Shown: piece after piece, positions 43,618 to 51,920 of the stretch
How positions within the stretch are numbered: the stretch's first letter is position 1
Layout: every line of letters begins with the position of its first letter
Source: Saccharopolyspora rosea
GTDB taxonomy: Bacteria > Actinomycetota > Actinomycetes > Mycobacteriales > Pseudonocardiaceae
NCBI RefSeq assembly: GCF_025643595.1
Contig: NZ_CP102826.1
Coordinates: 3,782,001 to 3,846,000 of the forward strand
Direction of reading: 5' to 3'
DNA length: 64,000 nucleotides
Made by a program: the position numbers and the translations under genes
The notes under the pieces: generated by a model
What the model was told of the DNA's origin: nothing
Seen by the model: only the letters and a program-made list of their open reading frames with translations
The model's database searches: none

Positions 43618-44780
43618 GGATCGCTGTCGTGGGCCTCGGAGTGCTGGGTGCCGGCGTCGCCCGGTCGCTGGCCCTGCGGGGCGCCGAGGTGACCGTGTTC
43701 GAACAGACCGCGGCGCTGGCCGGGACGTCGGGCACGTCGTTCGCCTGGACCAACTCGCACAGCAAGAACCCGCGGTCCTACCACGACCTCAACGTCGCCG
43801 GGATCGCCGAGCACGATGCGCTCGCGCAGCACACCGGCGGCGCACCGGAGTGGCTGGTGCGCAACGGGAACCTGGAGTGGGCCGAAGATCCCGCCGGCGC
43901 GGACCGGCTCGCCGCCTCGGTCGCCGAACTCGTCGACCGCGACTACCCCGTCGACTGGATCACCCCGCAACGGGCCCGCGAACTCGTGCCCGACCTGCGC
44001 ATCCCCGACCACGTCGCGGACATCGCCCACTACCCCACCGAAGGACACATTTTCCCGGCGCTGCTCGTGTCGCGGCTGTGGGGCGAAGCGCGCGACCACG
44101 GCGCACGCCTGCGCTGCCCCGCGACGGTGCTCGGCCTGTCCGAAACCGGCAGCGGAGTGCGGATCGAGCTGTCCGACGGCGTCGCCGAGGCCGACGTCGT
44201 CGTCCTCGCGGTCGGCCGCTGGACCGAGGCGCTCACCGCGTCAGCGGGCCACCGGGTCGCCATGGCCGATCCCGACGCCGCGGGAAGCGTGACCGTCGGG
44301 ATGCTCGGCTACACCAACCCGCTGCCCACGAGGCTGGACCGCGTCCTCACCACACCGAGGCTCAACGTCCGCCCGGACGGCGGTGGTCGTCTGATCGTGC
44401 AGGGCCTGGACCTCGACGCCGACGCCGACCCGGCCAACCCGCCGGCGATCGACGGCGACCACGCCCGGCAGTTGTGCGCCCGCCTCAACGACCTGCTCGA
44501 CGGCACCGAAGGCGCCCACTTGCAGTCCCTGCGCATCGGCCAGCGCGCCATGCCCGCCGACGGCCGAACCGTCGCCGGGTTCCTCGGCGACCGAGGCAGG
44601 ATCTACACCCTCGCCACGCACAGCGGCATCACGCTCGGCCCGCTGCTCGGGCGGCTGGCCGCGCAGGAAGTCCTCACCGGGGATCCCGCGGACCTCCTCG
44701 CGGACTTCCGCCCCCAGCGCCTCATCGGCCGCACCGAACTTCCCGAACTCCAACCGGCCCGCTTCGCGGGCCAGCAATGA
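43614..44780 (+). CDS. FAD-dependent amino-acid/amine oxidase (DadA/DAO type)
   Basis: A 388-residue flavoprotein with the N-terminal dinucleotide motif RIAVVGLGVLGAGVARSLAL and the AGTSGTSFAWTNSHSKNPRSY segment found in D-amino-acid dehydrogenase/glycine oxidase-like proteins; the C-terminal THSGITLGPLLGRLAAQEVL closes the FAD site. GAGGGA precedes the ATG, which overlaps the symporter stop. The context of a GntR regulator and a symporter suggests uptake and oxidation of one amino acid or N-methylated derivative, but the substrate is not readable. The interval 44781-44996 that follows holds no clear gene. Confidence 0.85.
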   Translation: MRIAVVGLGVLGAGVARSLALRGAEVTVFEQTAALAGTSGTSFAWTNSHSKNPRSYHDLNVAGIAEHDALAQHTGGAPEWLVRNGNLEWAEDPAGADRLAASVAELVDRDYPVDWITPQRARELVPDLRIPDHVADIAHYPTEGHIFPALLVSRLWGEARDHGARLRCPATVLGLSETGSGVRIELSDGVAEADVVVLAVGRWTEALTASAGHRVAMADPDAAGSVTVGMLGYTNPLPTRLDRVLTTPRLNVRPDGGGRLIVQGLDLDADADPANPPAIDGDHARQLCARLNDLLDGTEGAHLQSLRIGQRAMPADGRTVAGFLGDRGRIYTLATHSGITLGPLLGRLAAQEVLTGDPADLLADFRPQRLIGRTELPELQPARFAGQQ

Positions 44781-44996
44781 CGCTCCACATCGGACGGACG
44801 AAGAGGCTCGGCGTCCGGCGGCACGTACCCGCTGCGCACCACCGCCGAACACCAGGCCGGGCGGCTGCCCATCCGCCTTCGGGAACTCAAGGGCACCGGG
44901 AGCCGCCCGCGCGGCGACGCCGAGGGGAGCAGTCCCGACGTCCTCGCGCTCCGGCAGCGGCGCAGCCTCTCGACTCCGCGCGCCGATCAGCGCCGA

Positions 44997-45461
44997 TCAG
45001 CGCTGCACTGCTCCCGGACGCTGCGTCAGCCCGTGCAGCGACTCGACCAACGGGGCGAGCTCCGGGGTTTCCTCCGCCGCGGCGAGCGCTGCTTCCAGCG
45101 CCGCGTCGTGCGTCGGACGGGCCTGCTCCAGCAGAGCCCGGCCCGCGTCGGTGAGCTCGGTGTAGATGCCCCGGCGGTCCTCCTTGCAGAGAACGCGGGT
45201 CAGCAGCTCGCGGTCCTCCAGCCGGCTGACCAGTCGCGTCGTCGCGCTGCCGCTGAGCGCCGTGGCGCGGGCGAGCTGCTGCATGCGCATGTGCCAACCG
45301 TCCTGCCTGCCGAGCGCGTCGAGAACCGTGTACTCGACGACCGAGAGGCCGTGTTCGGCCTGGAGCGCTTTCTCCAGCGCGGCGTCGAGCATCCCGTGCA
45401 GCGCAGCGAGCGTGCGCCAGCCGTGGGCACGCACTTCGACGGCATCGTCGGCGATTCCCAC
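44997..45461 (-). CDS. MarR-family transcriptional regulator
   Basis: A 154-residue regulator with the MarR winged helix: GLSVVEYTVLDALGRQ, MQQLARATALSGSATTRLVSRLEDRELL and the wing CKEDRRGIYTELTDAGRALL. I prefer the GTG at 45461, with GGAGGAG a proper distance upstream, to the GTG at 45467. It is divergent from an MFS efflux-type transporter followed by an aldo/keto reductase, a common drug- or aldehyde-stress arrangement, and the intergenic region carries repeated boxes. Confidence 0.9.
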   Translation of the reverse strand: MGIADDAVEVRAHGWRTLAALHGMLDAALEKALQAEHGLSVVEYTVLDALGRQDGWHMRMQQLARATALSGSATTRLVSRLEDRELLTRVLCKEDRRGIYTELTDAGRALLEQARPTHDAALEAALAAAEETPELAPLVESLHGLTQRPGAVQR

Positions 45462-45519
45462 GAGCACCTCCTCCCGGTGGACCTGCTACGCCGATGATAT
45501 CAGCTTTCTCCTATATGAG

Positions 45520-45586
45520 GCGTGTGCAACTATATGCCACGTCACAATACATGCTCGTTGAACTATCACGCGTGTGCAACTATTGT
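45520..45586 (+). promoter_or_regulatory. MFS promoter with direct-repeat MarR boxes
   Basis: GCGTGTGCAACTAT occurs exactly at 45520-45533 and again at 45570-45583, 50 bases apart. The second copy overlaps a promoter formed by TTGAAC (45558-45563), a 17-base spacer and TATTGT (45581-45586). A related GTTGAACTAT lies at 45557-45566. These are candidate sites for the divergent MarR regulator. Confidence 0.65.
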
Positions 45587-45632
45587 CGACGCCTGCAAGC
45601 TTCAAACGCAGTCGAACAGGAAGACCCTGCAC

Positions 45633-46835
45633 ATGCCTCTCGCGCTCCTGGCGCTCGCCATCGGCGCCTTCGGGATCGGCACCACCGAGTTCGTGATCAT
45701 GGGTGTGCTGCCGCAGGTCGCCGGCGAGTTCAGCGTCAGCATCCCCGCCGCCGGTTGGCTGGTGTCCGGCTACGCGCTCGGCGTCCTCGTCGGCGCACCG
45801 ATCCTCACCGTCCTGGGCACCAAGGTGTCCCGCAAGAGGATGCTGCTGTTCCTGATGGGCGTCTTCATCGTGGGCAACGCGCTGTCCGCCGCCGCCCCCA
45901 CCTTCGCCGTCATGCTGATCGGCCGGGTCGTCGCCTCGTTCGCCCACGGCGCGTTCTTCGGCATCGGTTCCGTGGTCGCCGCCAGCCTGGTCGCCCCCGA
46001 GAAGAAGGCCTCGGCCATTTCGCTGATGTTCATGGGGCTGACCGTCGCCAACATCATCGGCGTCCCCGGAGGCACCTACGTCGGGCAGGTCGCGGGCTGG
46101 CGGGTCACCTTCGGCATCGTCGCCGCGCTCGGCCTCGTCGGGTTCCTCGGTGTCGCCGTGCTCGTCCCGGAGCAGGGCAAGCCCGAGGCCGCGAGGATCC
46201 GCACCGAGTTCGCCGCGTTCCGCAACGCGCAGGTCTGGCTCGCGTTGGCGATGACGGTCCTGGGATACGGCGGCGTGTTCGCCGCGATCACCTACATCGC
46301 GCCGATGATGACCGATGTCGCGGGTTACTCCGCGGGCGCGGTGACCTGGCTGCTCGTGCTGTTCGGCAGCGGCATGTTCCTGGGCAACCTGCTGGGCGGC
46401 AAGTTCGCCGACAGGGCTCTGATGCCCATGCTCTTCGTCACGCTCGCCGCCCTCGCGGGCGCGCTGCTGCTGTTCACGGTGACGGCGCACAGCCGAGTCC
46501 TCGCCGCGATCACCCTGCCCGCCATCGGCGCCCTGGGCTTCGCCACCGTGCCCCCGCTGCAGAAGTGGATCCTCGACCAGGCATCCGCGGCCCCGACCCT
46601 GGCTTCCGCCGCCAACATCGGCGCCTTCAACCTCGGCAACGCCCTCGCGGCCTGGCTCGGCGGTGTCGTGATCGCCGCCGGATTCGGCTACACCTCGCCG
46701 AACTGGGTCGGAGCCGCGCTCTCCGGCACCGCACTGCTGCTGTCGTTGCTCGCGGCCTTCCTCGATCGACGCAGCCGGGCGACCGGGCCCAGCACAGCGC
46801 CCAGCCCCGCCGAGCCGGTGGCCGCCCAGCACTGA
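45633..46835 (+). CDS. MFS transporter, DHA1/AraJ-type efflux
   Basis: A 400-residue twelve-TM major facilitator. TM1 reads LALAIGAFGIGTTEFVIMGV with LPQVAGEFSVSIPAAGWLVS following, the signature of the AraJ/YdhP/chloramphenicol-efflux group; motif C in TM5 appears as GLTVANIIGVPGGTYVGQ. Such proteins export drugs or sugars. The ATG at 45633 has GGAAGA upstream. It is under the MarR promoter and lies 56 bases before the aldo/keto reductase, probably one operon. Confidence 0.88.
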   Translation: MPLALLALAIGAFGIGTTEFVIMGVLPQVAGEFSVSIPAAGWLVSGYALGVLVGAPILTVLGTKVSRKRMLLFLMGVFIVGNALSAAAPTFAVMLIGRVVASFAHGAFFGIGSVVAASLVAPEKKASAISLMFMGLTVANIIGVPGGTYVGQVAGWRVTFGIVAALGLVGFLGVAVLVPEQGKPEAARIRTEFAAFRNAQVWLALAMTVLGYGGVFAAITYIAPMMTDVAGYSAGAVTWLLVLFGSGMFLGNLLGGKFADRALMPMLFVTLAALAGALLLFTVTAHSRVLAAITLPAIGALGFATVPPLQKWILDQASAAPTLASAANIGAFNLGNALAAWLGGVVIAAGFGYTSPNWVGAALSGTALLLSLLAAFLDRRSRATGPSTAPSPAEPVAAQH

Positions 46836-46891
46836 CCCCGTCCCGCGACGGGGACCTTCGTCCGCAACGCTCACGAGGAGATCCACGAATC

Positions 46892-47710
46892 ATGGTTCCC
46901 AGCACCACCCTCAACAACGGCGTCGAGATCCCGCAGCTCGGCTTCGGCGTGTTCCAAGTGCCGGACGCGGAGACCACCGCCGCGGTCGCGGCCGCCCTGC
47001 AGGCCGGTTACCGCTCCATCGACACCGCCGCGATCTACGGGAACGAGGCCGGAGTCGGCCGCGCCCTCGCCGAATCCGGCATCGCCCGCGACGACCTGTT
47101 CGTCACCACGAAGCTGTGGAACGCCGACCAGGGCTACGACACCACCCTCGCGGCCTTCGACCGCAGTCTGGGCGAACTCGGGCTGGACCACGTGGACATG
47201 TACCTGATCCACTGGCCCACCCCGGCACGCGACCGGTACCTGGAGACCTGGAAGGCCATCGAGAAGCTGGTGGCCGACGGGCGGGTTCGCGCCGCCGGCG
47301 TGTCGAACTTCCAGCCCGCGCACCTGCGCCGGCTGCTCGACAACAGCGCCGTCGTCCCGGCGGTGAACCAGGTCGAACTGCACCCCGGCCTCCAGCAGCG
47401 CGAGCTGCGCGCCTTCCACGCCGAGCACGGCATCGCGACCGAGGCGTGGAGCCCCCTGGCCCAGGGCGCGCTGCTCCGCGAGGGCGCGCTGACCGAGATC
47501 GCGGACCGGCACGGCAAGTCGCCCGCGCAGGTGGTCCTGCGCTGGCACCTGCAGCTGGGCAACATCGTGATCCCGAAGTCCGTCACCCCGTCCCGCATCC
47601 GCGAGAACATCGACGTCTTCGACTTCACCCTGTCCGAAGACGAGATGGCCGCGATCGCCGCGCTCGACCGCGGTATGCGCACCGGGCCGGACCCCGACGT
47701 CCTCAACTGA
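46892..47710 (+). CDS. Aldo/keto reductase (2,5-diketo-D-gluconate reductase type)
   Basis: A 272-residue AKR5-like oxidoreductase reducing aldehydes and ketones with NADPH. The catalytic tetrad is complete: D44, Y49 (DTAAIYGNE), K74 (VTTKLWN) and H107 (LIHWPTP). The C-terminal cofactor loop IVIPKSVTPSRIRENIDVFD binds the NADPH 2'-phosphate. GAGGAG lies upstream of the ATG. Following an efflux gene under MarR control, it may serve detoxification of carbonyl compounds. Confidence 0.92.
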   Translation: MVPSTTLNNGVEIPQLGFGVFQVPDAETTAAVAAALQAGYRSIDTAAIYGNEAGVGRALAESGIARDDLFVTTKLWNADQGYDTTLAAFDRSLGELGLDHVDMYLIHWPTPARDRYLETWKAIEKLVADGRVRAAGVSNFQPAHLRRLLDNSAVVPAVNQVELHPGLQQRELRAFHAEHGIATEAWSPLAQGALLREGALTEIADRHGKSPAQVVLRWHLQLGNIVIPKSVTPSRIRENIDVFDFTLSEDEMAAIAALDRGMRTGPDPDVLN

Positions 47711-47795
47711 GCACCCGCCGCGCAGGTCGCACGGGCCGCCGGTGCGGCCCGTGCGCCTCCTCGCCCCTCGGCGGCCGAGCACGCCCGTCGGGAAG

Positions 47796-48716
47796 TCACC
47801 GTTCCGACGGGCGGTTCGGTTCGGCACCGCTGGTGCGCAGGACCGTGGCGCGGAACGTCGCCACCACGGGCCGCAGATCGACACGGTGCCACGCGGCCCA
47901 CAGCTGGACGCAACCGTCGTGCCAGGGCAGCTCGCGCACCGCGACCTCCTCGGTAGTGGCACCGGCCATGCTCTTCTGCACGAGCGCGAGTCCCAGCCCG
48001 GAGGCGACCAGACCGAGCGCGGTCAGCGGTTCGGCGGCATCGAGGCGGATGTCGGGGGTGAAACCGGCTGCGGTGCAGGAGGCGACGAACGTGTCCCGCC
48101 AGGCTGGGTCCTGGGCGTTCTCGACCGCGATCCACGGCCGGCCGTCGAGGTCGCCAGGGGTGATTTCCTCCTGATCTGCGAGTGGATGCCCGGCGGGCAG
48201 GGCGAGCAGCAACGGGTCCTGGAACAGCGGTGCGGCCAGCAGGTCGGCATCGTCGGCGGACGGCGGTTCGTGGACGAGCGCGATGTCCAGGCTGCGCTGC
48301 CGCAGGCCCTCGAACTGCGCGGCGGGGGCCAAGTTGTACAGCGCGATGTGGACGTCGGGTTGCGCGTCGCGCAGCGCGCGCAGCGCACCGGGCAGGATGC
48401 CGGTGTGGATGGCGTCGGCGACGTAGCCGATGCACAGGCCGCCCTCTTCTCCGCGGCCCAGCCGGCGGCCCAGACTCTCCAGCCGGTCGGCGTGCCGCAA
48501 CAGTGCGCGGGATTCGGCCAGGAAGACCTGTCCGTCCCGGGTGAGCCGGATTCGCTGCTGGCCGCGCTCGAACAGGGTGAGCCCGAGGTTCTTCTCCAGC
48601 TGCGCGATCTGCCTGCTCAACGGCGACTGGGAGATGTGCAGCCGCTCGGCGGCCTGGCCGACGTGCTCGGTCTCGGCGACGGCGACGAAGTAGCGGAGTT
48701 GCCGCAAGTCCAACAT
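47796..48716 (-). CDS. LysR-family transcriptional regulator
   Basis: A 306-residue LysR regulator: N-terminal helix-turn-helix (LRQLRYFVAVAETEHVGQAA, then RLHISQSPLSRQIAQLEKNL) and two-subdomain effector domain (LCIGYVADAIHTGILPGALR onwards). The ATG at 48716 has GAGG seven bases upstream; a TTG at 48737 is possible but would place the start closer to the operator. It is divergent from an aldo/keto reductase, the presumed target. Confidence 0.92.
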   Translation of the reverse strand: MLDLRQLRYFVAVAETEHVGQAAERLHISQSPLSRQIAQLEKNLGLTLFERGQQRIRLTRDGQVFLAESRALLRHADRLESLGRRLGRGEEGGLCIGYVADAIHTGILPGALRALRDAQPDVHIALYNLAPAAQFEGLRQRSLDIALVHEPPSADDADLLAAPLFQDPLLLALPAGHPLADQEEITPGDLDGRPWIAVENAQDPAWRDTFVASCTAAGFTPDIRLDAAEPLTALGLVASGLGLALVQKSMAGATTEEVAVRELPWHDGCVQLWAAWHRVDLRPVVATFRATVLRTSGAEPNRPSER

Positions 48717-48741
48717 GTAAGACCTCAGAAGACTCAAGTCC

Positions 48742-48760
48742 GTCCAAGTAAGTCTTGGAC
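48742..48760. promoter_or_regulatory. LysR binding palindrome
   Basis: GTCCAAGTAAGTCTTGGAC is a perfect 7-bp inverted repeat around a 5-base centre, with the T-N11-A spacing expected of LysR sites. Related half-sites (CTCAAGTC) flank it at 48733-48740 and 48764-48771. It sits between the LysR gene (start 48716) and the aldo/keto reductase (start 48866). Confidence 0.82.
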
Positions 48761-48865
48761 AGTCTCAAGTCTGGTCCGTAGCGTCGAACGCGTCAACCGG
48801 CGGACCGCGCACCCGGTGCGCGGAACGTCTTCGCAACACGACTCGCACAGCAAGGAACTCCCACC

Positions 48866-49882
48866 ATGTCCCTCGATTCCTTCCTGCCCGGCTCGCTCGG
48901 CTTCGGCACCGCACCGCTGGGCAACATATTCCGGGCCATCCCCGACGAGGACGCCGCGGCGACCTTGGAGGCCGCCTGGGACAACGGCATCCGCTACTTC
49001 GACACCGCCCCCGTCTACGGCGCGGGCCTGGCCGAAATCCGGCTCGGTGAAGCGTTGGCCGACCGCCCCCGCGACGAGTTCGTGCTGAGCACGAAGGTCG
49101 GCCGCGTCATCCTCGACGAGATCGAGGACCCCGCCGCCCGCGACCTCGGCGAGAAGGGCGGGATTTTCGAACACGGAAGGCCCAACAAGGTCGTCAACGA
49201 CTACTCGGCCGACGCCACGCTGCGCTCCATCGAGGACAGCCTCCGGCGGCTGCGGACGGACCGCCTCGACATCGTGTGGGTGCACGACGTCGCGCAGGAC
49301 TTCTACGGCGACGAGTGGCTGTCCGTGTACGAAACCGCCCGCACCGGCGCGTTCCGGGTGCTGCAGAGGCTGCGCGACGAAGGCGTCATCAAGGCGTGGG
49401 GTCTCGGTGTCAACCGGGTCGAACCCCTGGAGCTGACGCTCGACCTCGACGAGCCGAAGCCGGACGCGTTCCTGCTCGCCGGCCGCTACACGCTGCTCGA
49501 CCACGAACGCGCCCTGCAGCGGCTGTTGCCGGCCGCCGAGTCCCGGAGCGTGGACATCGTCATCGGCGGACCGTACAGCTCCGGCGTCCTCGCCGGCGGC
49601 CAGCACTTCGAATACCAGCAGGCCCCCAGCTCGATCCTCGCCGAAGTGGAGCGCATCAAGGCGATCGCGGACCAGCACGGCGTGGGCATCAAGGCGGCGG
49701 CGCTGCAGTTCTCCCTCGCCCACCCCGCCGTCGCCGCGGCCATTCCCGGTGCCACCCGGCCGAGCCGCATCGCCGAGGACGTCGCCGCGCTCGGCGAGAC
49801 CGTCCCGGCGGAGTTCTGGACGGCCCTGCGCGCGGAAGGACTGATCGCGCCGCACGCCCCGGTCCCGGGCGTGCGCGGGTGA
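48866..49882 (+). CDS. Aldo/keto reductase (D-threo-aldose/L-fucose dehydrogenase-like)
   Basis: A 338-residue AKR with D46, Y51 (YFDTAPVYGAGLAEIRLGEA), K77 (LSTKVGR) and H140 (IVWVHD), a complete tetrad. The YGxGxAExxLGxAL pattern is that of D-threo-aldose 1-dehydrogenase and pyridoxal dehydrogenase-like enzymes, which oxidise sugars or pyridoxal rather than reduce aldehydes. It is monocistronic, with the divergent LysR gene as likely regulator and a hairpin after its stop. Confidence 0.88.
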   Translation: MSLDSFLPGSLGFGTAPLGNIFRAIPDEDAAATLEAAWDNGIRYFDTAPVYGAGLAEIRLGEALADRPRDEFVLSTKVGRVILDEIEDPAARDLGEKGGIFEHGRPNKVVNDYSADATLRSIEDSLRRLRTDRLDIVWVHDVAQDFYGDEWLSVYETARTGAFRVLQRLRDEGVIKAWGLGVNRVEPLELTLDLDEPKPDAFLLAGRYTLLDHERALQRLLPAAESRSVDIVIGGPYSSGVLAGGQHFEYQQAPSSILAEVERIKAIADQHGVGIKAAALQFSLAHPAVAAAIPGATRPSRIAEDVAALGETVPAEFWTALRAEGLIAPHAPVPGVRG

Positions 49883-49903
49883 CCGCTGCACCCGGTCGGT
49901 GAA

Positions 49904-49927
49904 CCCCGGACCGGTTGCGGTCCGGGG
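49904..49927 (+). terminator. Terminator after the aldo/keto reductase gene
   Basis: CCCCGGACC (49904-49912) pairs perfectly with GGTCCGGGG (49919-49927) around a six-base loop, 22 bases beyond the stop. There is no T-run. Confidence 0.6.
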
Positions 49928-50084
49928 GAATCCGAAGTGGACTGATCGGCGACGGTCAGGACGGCTTGTGCTCAGGCGGGAAATCCGCTGTGCCCGATCT
50001 CTGGGAACGCTCGACCGAACGGCGCATACTGCTGGCACCCGGCGATCTTCCGGTGTTCGGGCAGCGACCAGTTCGGGGGTGCGA

Positions 50085-51920
50085 GTGGCCGAGATCGACG
50101 ACTTCCAGCACAGCGACGCGAAACTCCGGCGCGACCTGTCCGTCCAGCAGCTGCTGTTCATCTCGGTGGGTTCGATCATCGGATCCGGCTGGTTGTTCGC
50201 GGTGCTGTCGGCCGGTGCCGTCGCGGGCCCGGCGGTGATCGTGTCGTGGGTGCTCGCCGCGTTCCTGATCTCGTTCCTGGCCTTGAACTACGCGGAAACC
50301 GGCACCATGCTCCCGCGCAGCGGCGGCGTCGCGCGCTACCCGTACCTGACGCACGGCGGCTACCTCGGCTTCCTGCTGAGCTGGTCGATGCTGCTGGGCG
50401 GCGTCACCACGGTGGCCATCGAGGCGCTGGCGGTCGTGCAGTACGCCGCCGGTTACGTCGCGACGTGGACCGGTGTCGAGCTCACCAGCCACGGCGACGA
50501 CGCGTCCACGCTGACCGGGACCGGTCGTGTGGTGGCGGTCGTGGTGATGCTGCTGTTCTTCTGCGTCAACGTCTTCGGCATCCGGTTCTTCGGCCGGTTC
50601 AACCAGTGGGTGAGCTGGTGGAAGCTGATCGTCCCGGTGCTGACGTTCGTGCTGCTGTTCACCGTCTTCGACACCTCGAACCTCACCGGACACGGCGGTT
50701 TCGCGCCGCAGGGCTGGGGCGCGGTGTGCAACGCCATCGCGGTTTCCGGGATCGTGTTCGCCTTCCAGGGCTTCCGCGAGGGCGTCAACTTCGGCGGCGA
50801 GGCGCGCCACCCGCAGCGCGACATCCTCATCGCCACGGTCGGATCGGTGGCCATCTGCGCGGTCATCTTCGTGCTGCTGCAGGTGGCCTTCATCGGCGCC
50901 CTCGACTGGGGTTCGCTGGGCATCGCCCCGGGCGACTGGAGCGGGTTGGAAGGCAGCCGGTGGGCCGACCAGCCGCTCTACTCGGCGCTGGAGTCCACCG
51001 GCATCGCACTGCTCGGTGCGTTCGGGGTGTTCCTGCTGGTCGACGCGGCGATCTCGCCGGCCGGTACCGGCTGGATCTACCTGGGCGACACCGCCCGAAC
51101 CCTGTACGGGATGGCGCTGCACGGCAGCATGCCGCGGGCGTTCGCCCGCATCGGGGAGCGGAGCCGGGTGCCGTGGCTGGGCATGGTCGGCTGCCTGGTC
51201 GCCGGGTGCGCGTTCTTCCTGCCCTTCCCCGGCTGGTACGAGCTGATCGGTTACACCTCGTCGACCGCCGTGATCACCTATCTCGCCGCCGCACCGCAAC
51301 TGCAGGTGATGCGCCGGGTCGCCCCCGACGCGCCGCGACCGTTCTTCCTGCGGGCGTCGAAGTTGTTCTCCCCGCTGGGTTTTCTCGCGGCGAGCATGAT
51401 CCTGTACTGGTCCGGGTACGAGGTGCTGCAGGGCGTGGTGGCCACCGTGCTGATCGCGCTGCCGGTCTACGCGCTGTACCAGGGTCCGCGCCAGGGCCGG
51501 GTGCCCGCGACCGGTGCCGCCTGGCTCGGCGCCGGGTTCGCCGTCGTCTGGATCGCCACCCAGGTGATCGGCCCGCTGGGCACGGACAGCCTGCCGTTCC
51601 TCGCGTTCTGGTTCTCGTGCACCGCGGAGGTCGTCGGTTTCACCTGGCTGCTGTGGCGGATCAGCACCCCGGAGGGGCGTCGCGAGATCCGGTCCTCGCA
51701 CTGGGCGGTCGCGCTGACCCTGGTGCTGTACCTGGTTTCCTACTACGGCGCCTACGGAACGGCGGGTGCACCGCTGCTGCCGTTCCCCTGGGACAGCGCC
51801 GTCGCCGCGGTGCTCGGTCTGATCGCCTACCACTGGGCGGTGCACAGCGGCTATTCGACGCCGGAGCTGCGGGCCAGCATGCCCGGAGCAGTCGTTTCTG
51901 GAGGGACGCGCAATGGTTGA
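50085..51920 (+). CDS. APC-family amino acid permease
   Basis: A 611-residue amino acid-polyamine-organocation transporter with the TM1 signature LLFISVGSIIGSGWLFAVLS, the NYAETGTMLPRSGGVARYPY region after TM2, and at least twelve membrane segments; the C-terminus is longer than in most members. I chose the GTG at 50085, which has a G-rich stretch just before it; a GTG at 50079 is equally possible. A -10-like CATACT lies at 50025-50030. It overlaps the FAD oxidoreductase gene by eight bases, so import and oxidation of one amino acid or amine seem coupled. Confidence 0.87.
   Translation: MAEIDDFQHSDAKLRRDLSVQQLLFISVGSIIGSGWLFAVLSAGAVAGPAVIVSWVLAAFLISFLALNYAETGTMLPRSGGVARYPYLTHGGYLGFLLSWSMLLGGVTTVAIEALAVVQYAAGYVATWTGVELTSHGDDASTLTGTGRVVAVVVMLLFFCVNVFGIRFFGRFNQWVSWWKLIVPVLTFVLLFTVFDTSNLTGHGGFAPQGWGAVCNAIAVSGIVFAFQGFREGVNFGGEARHPQRDILIATVGSVAICAVIFVLLQVAFIGALDWGSLGIAPGDWSGLEGSRWADQPLYSALESTGIALLGAFGVFLLVDAAISPAGTGWIYLGDTARTLYGMALHGSMPRAFARIGERSRVPWLGMVGCLVAGCAFFLPFPGWYELIGYTSSTAVITYLAAAPQLQVMRRVAPDAPRPFFLRASKLFSPLGFLAASMILYWSGYEVLQGVVATVLIALPVYALYQGPRQGRVPATGAAWLGAGFAVVWIATQVIGPLGTDSLPFLAFWFSCTAEVVGFTWLLWRISTPEGRREIRSSHWAVALTLVLYLVSYYGAYGTAGAPLLPFPWDSAVAAVLGLIAYHWAVHSGYSTPELRASMPGAVVSGGTRNG

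Noticed and set aside
42165..44780. A single 871-residue fusion of symporter and FAD oxidase
   Set aside because: The middle of that frame is nonsense produced by the frameshift at 42333-42335; the two proteins are separate, with the oxidase starting at 43614.
44777..45154. A further gene overlapping the FAD oxidase stop (ATGA)
   Set aside because: The translation is Arg/Ala/Pro-rich without motifs and runs antisense into the MarR gene.
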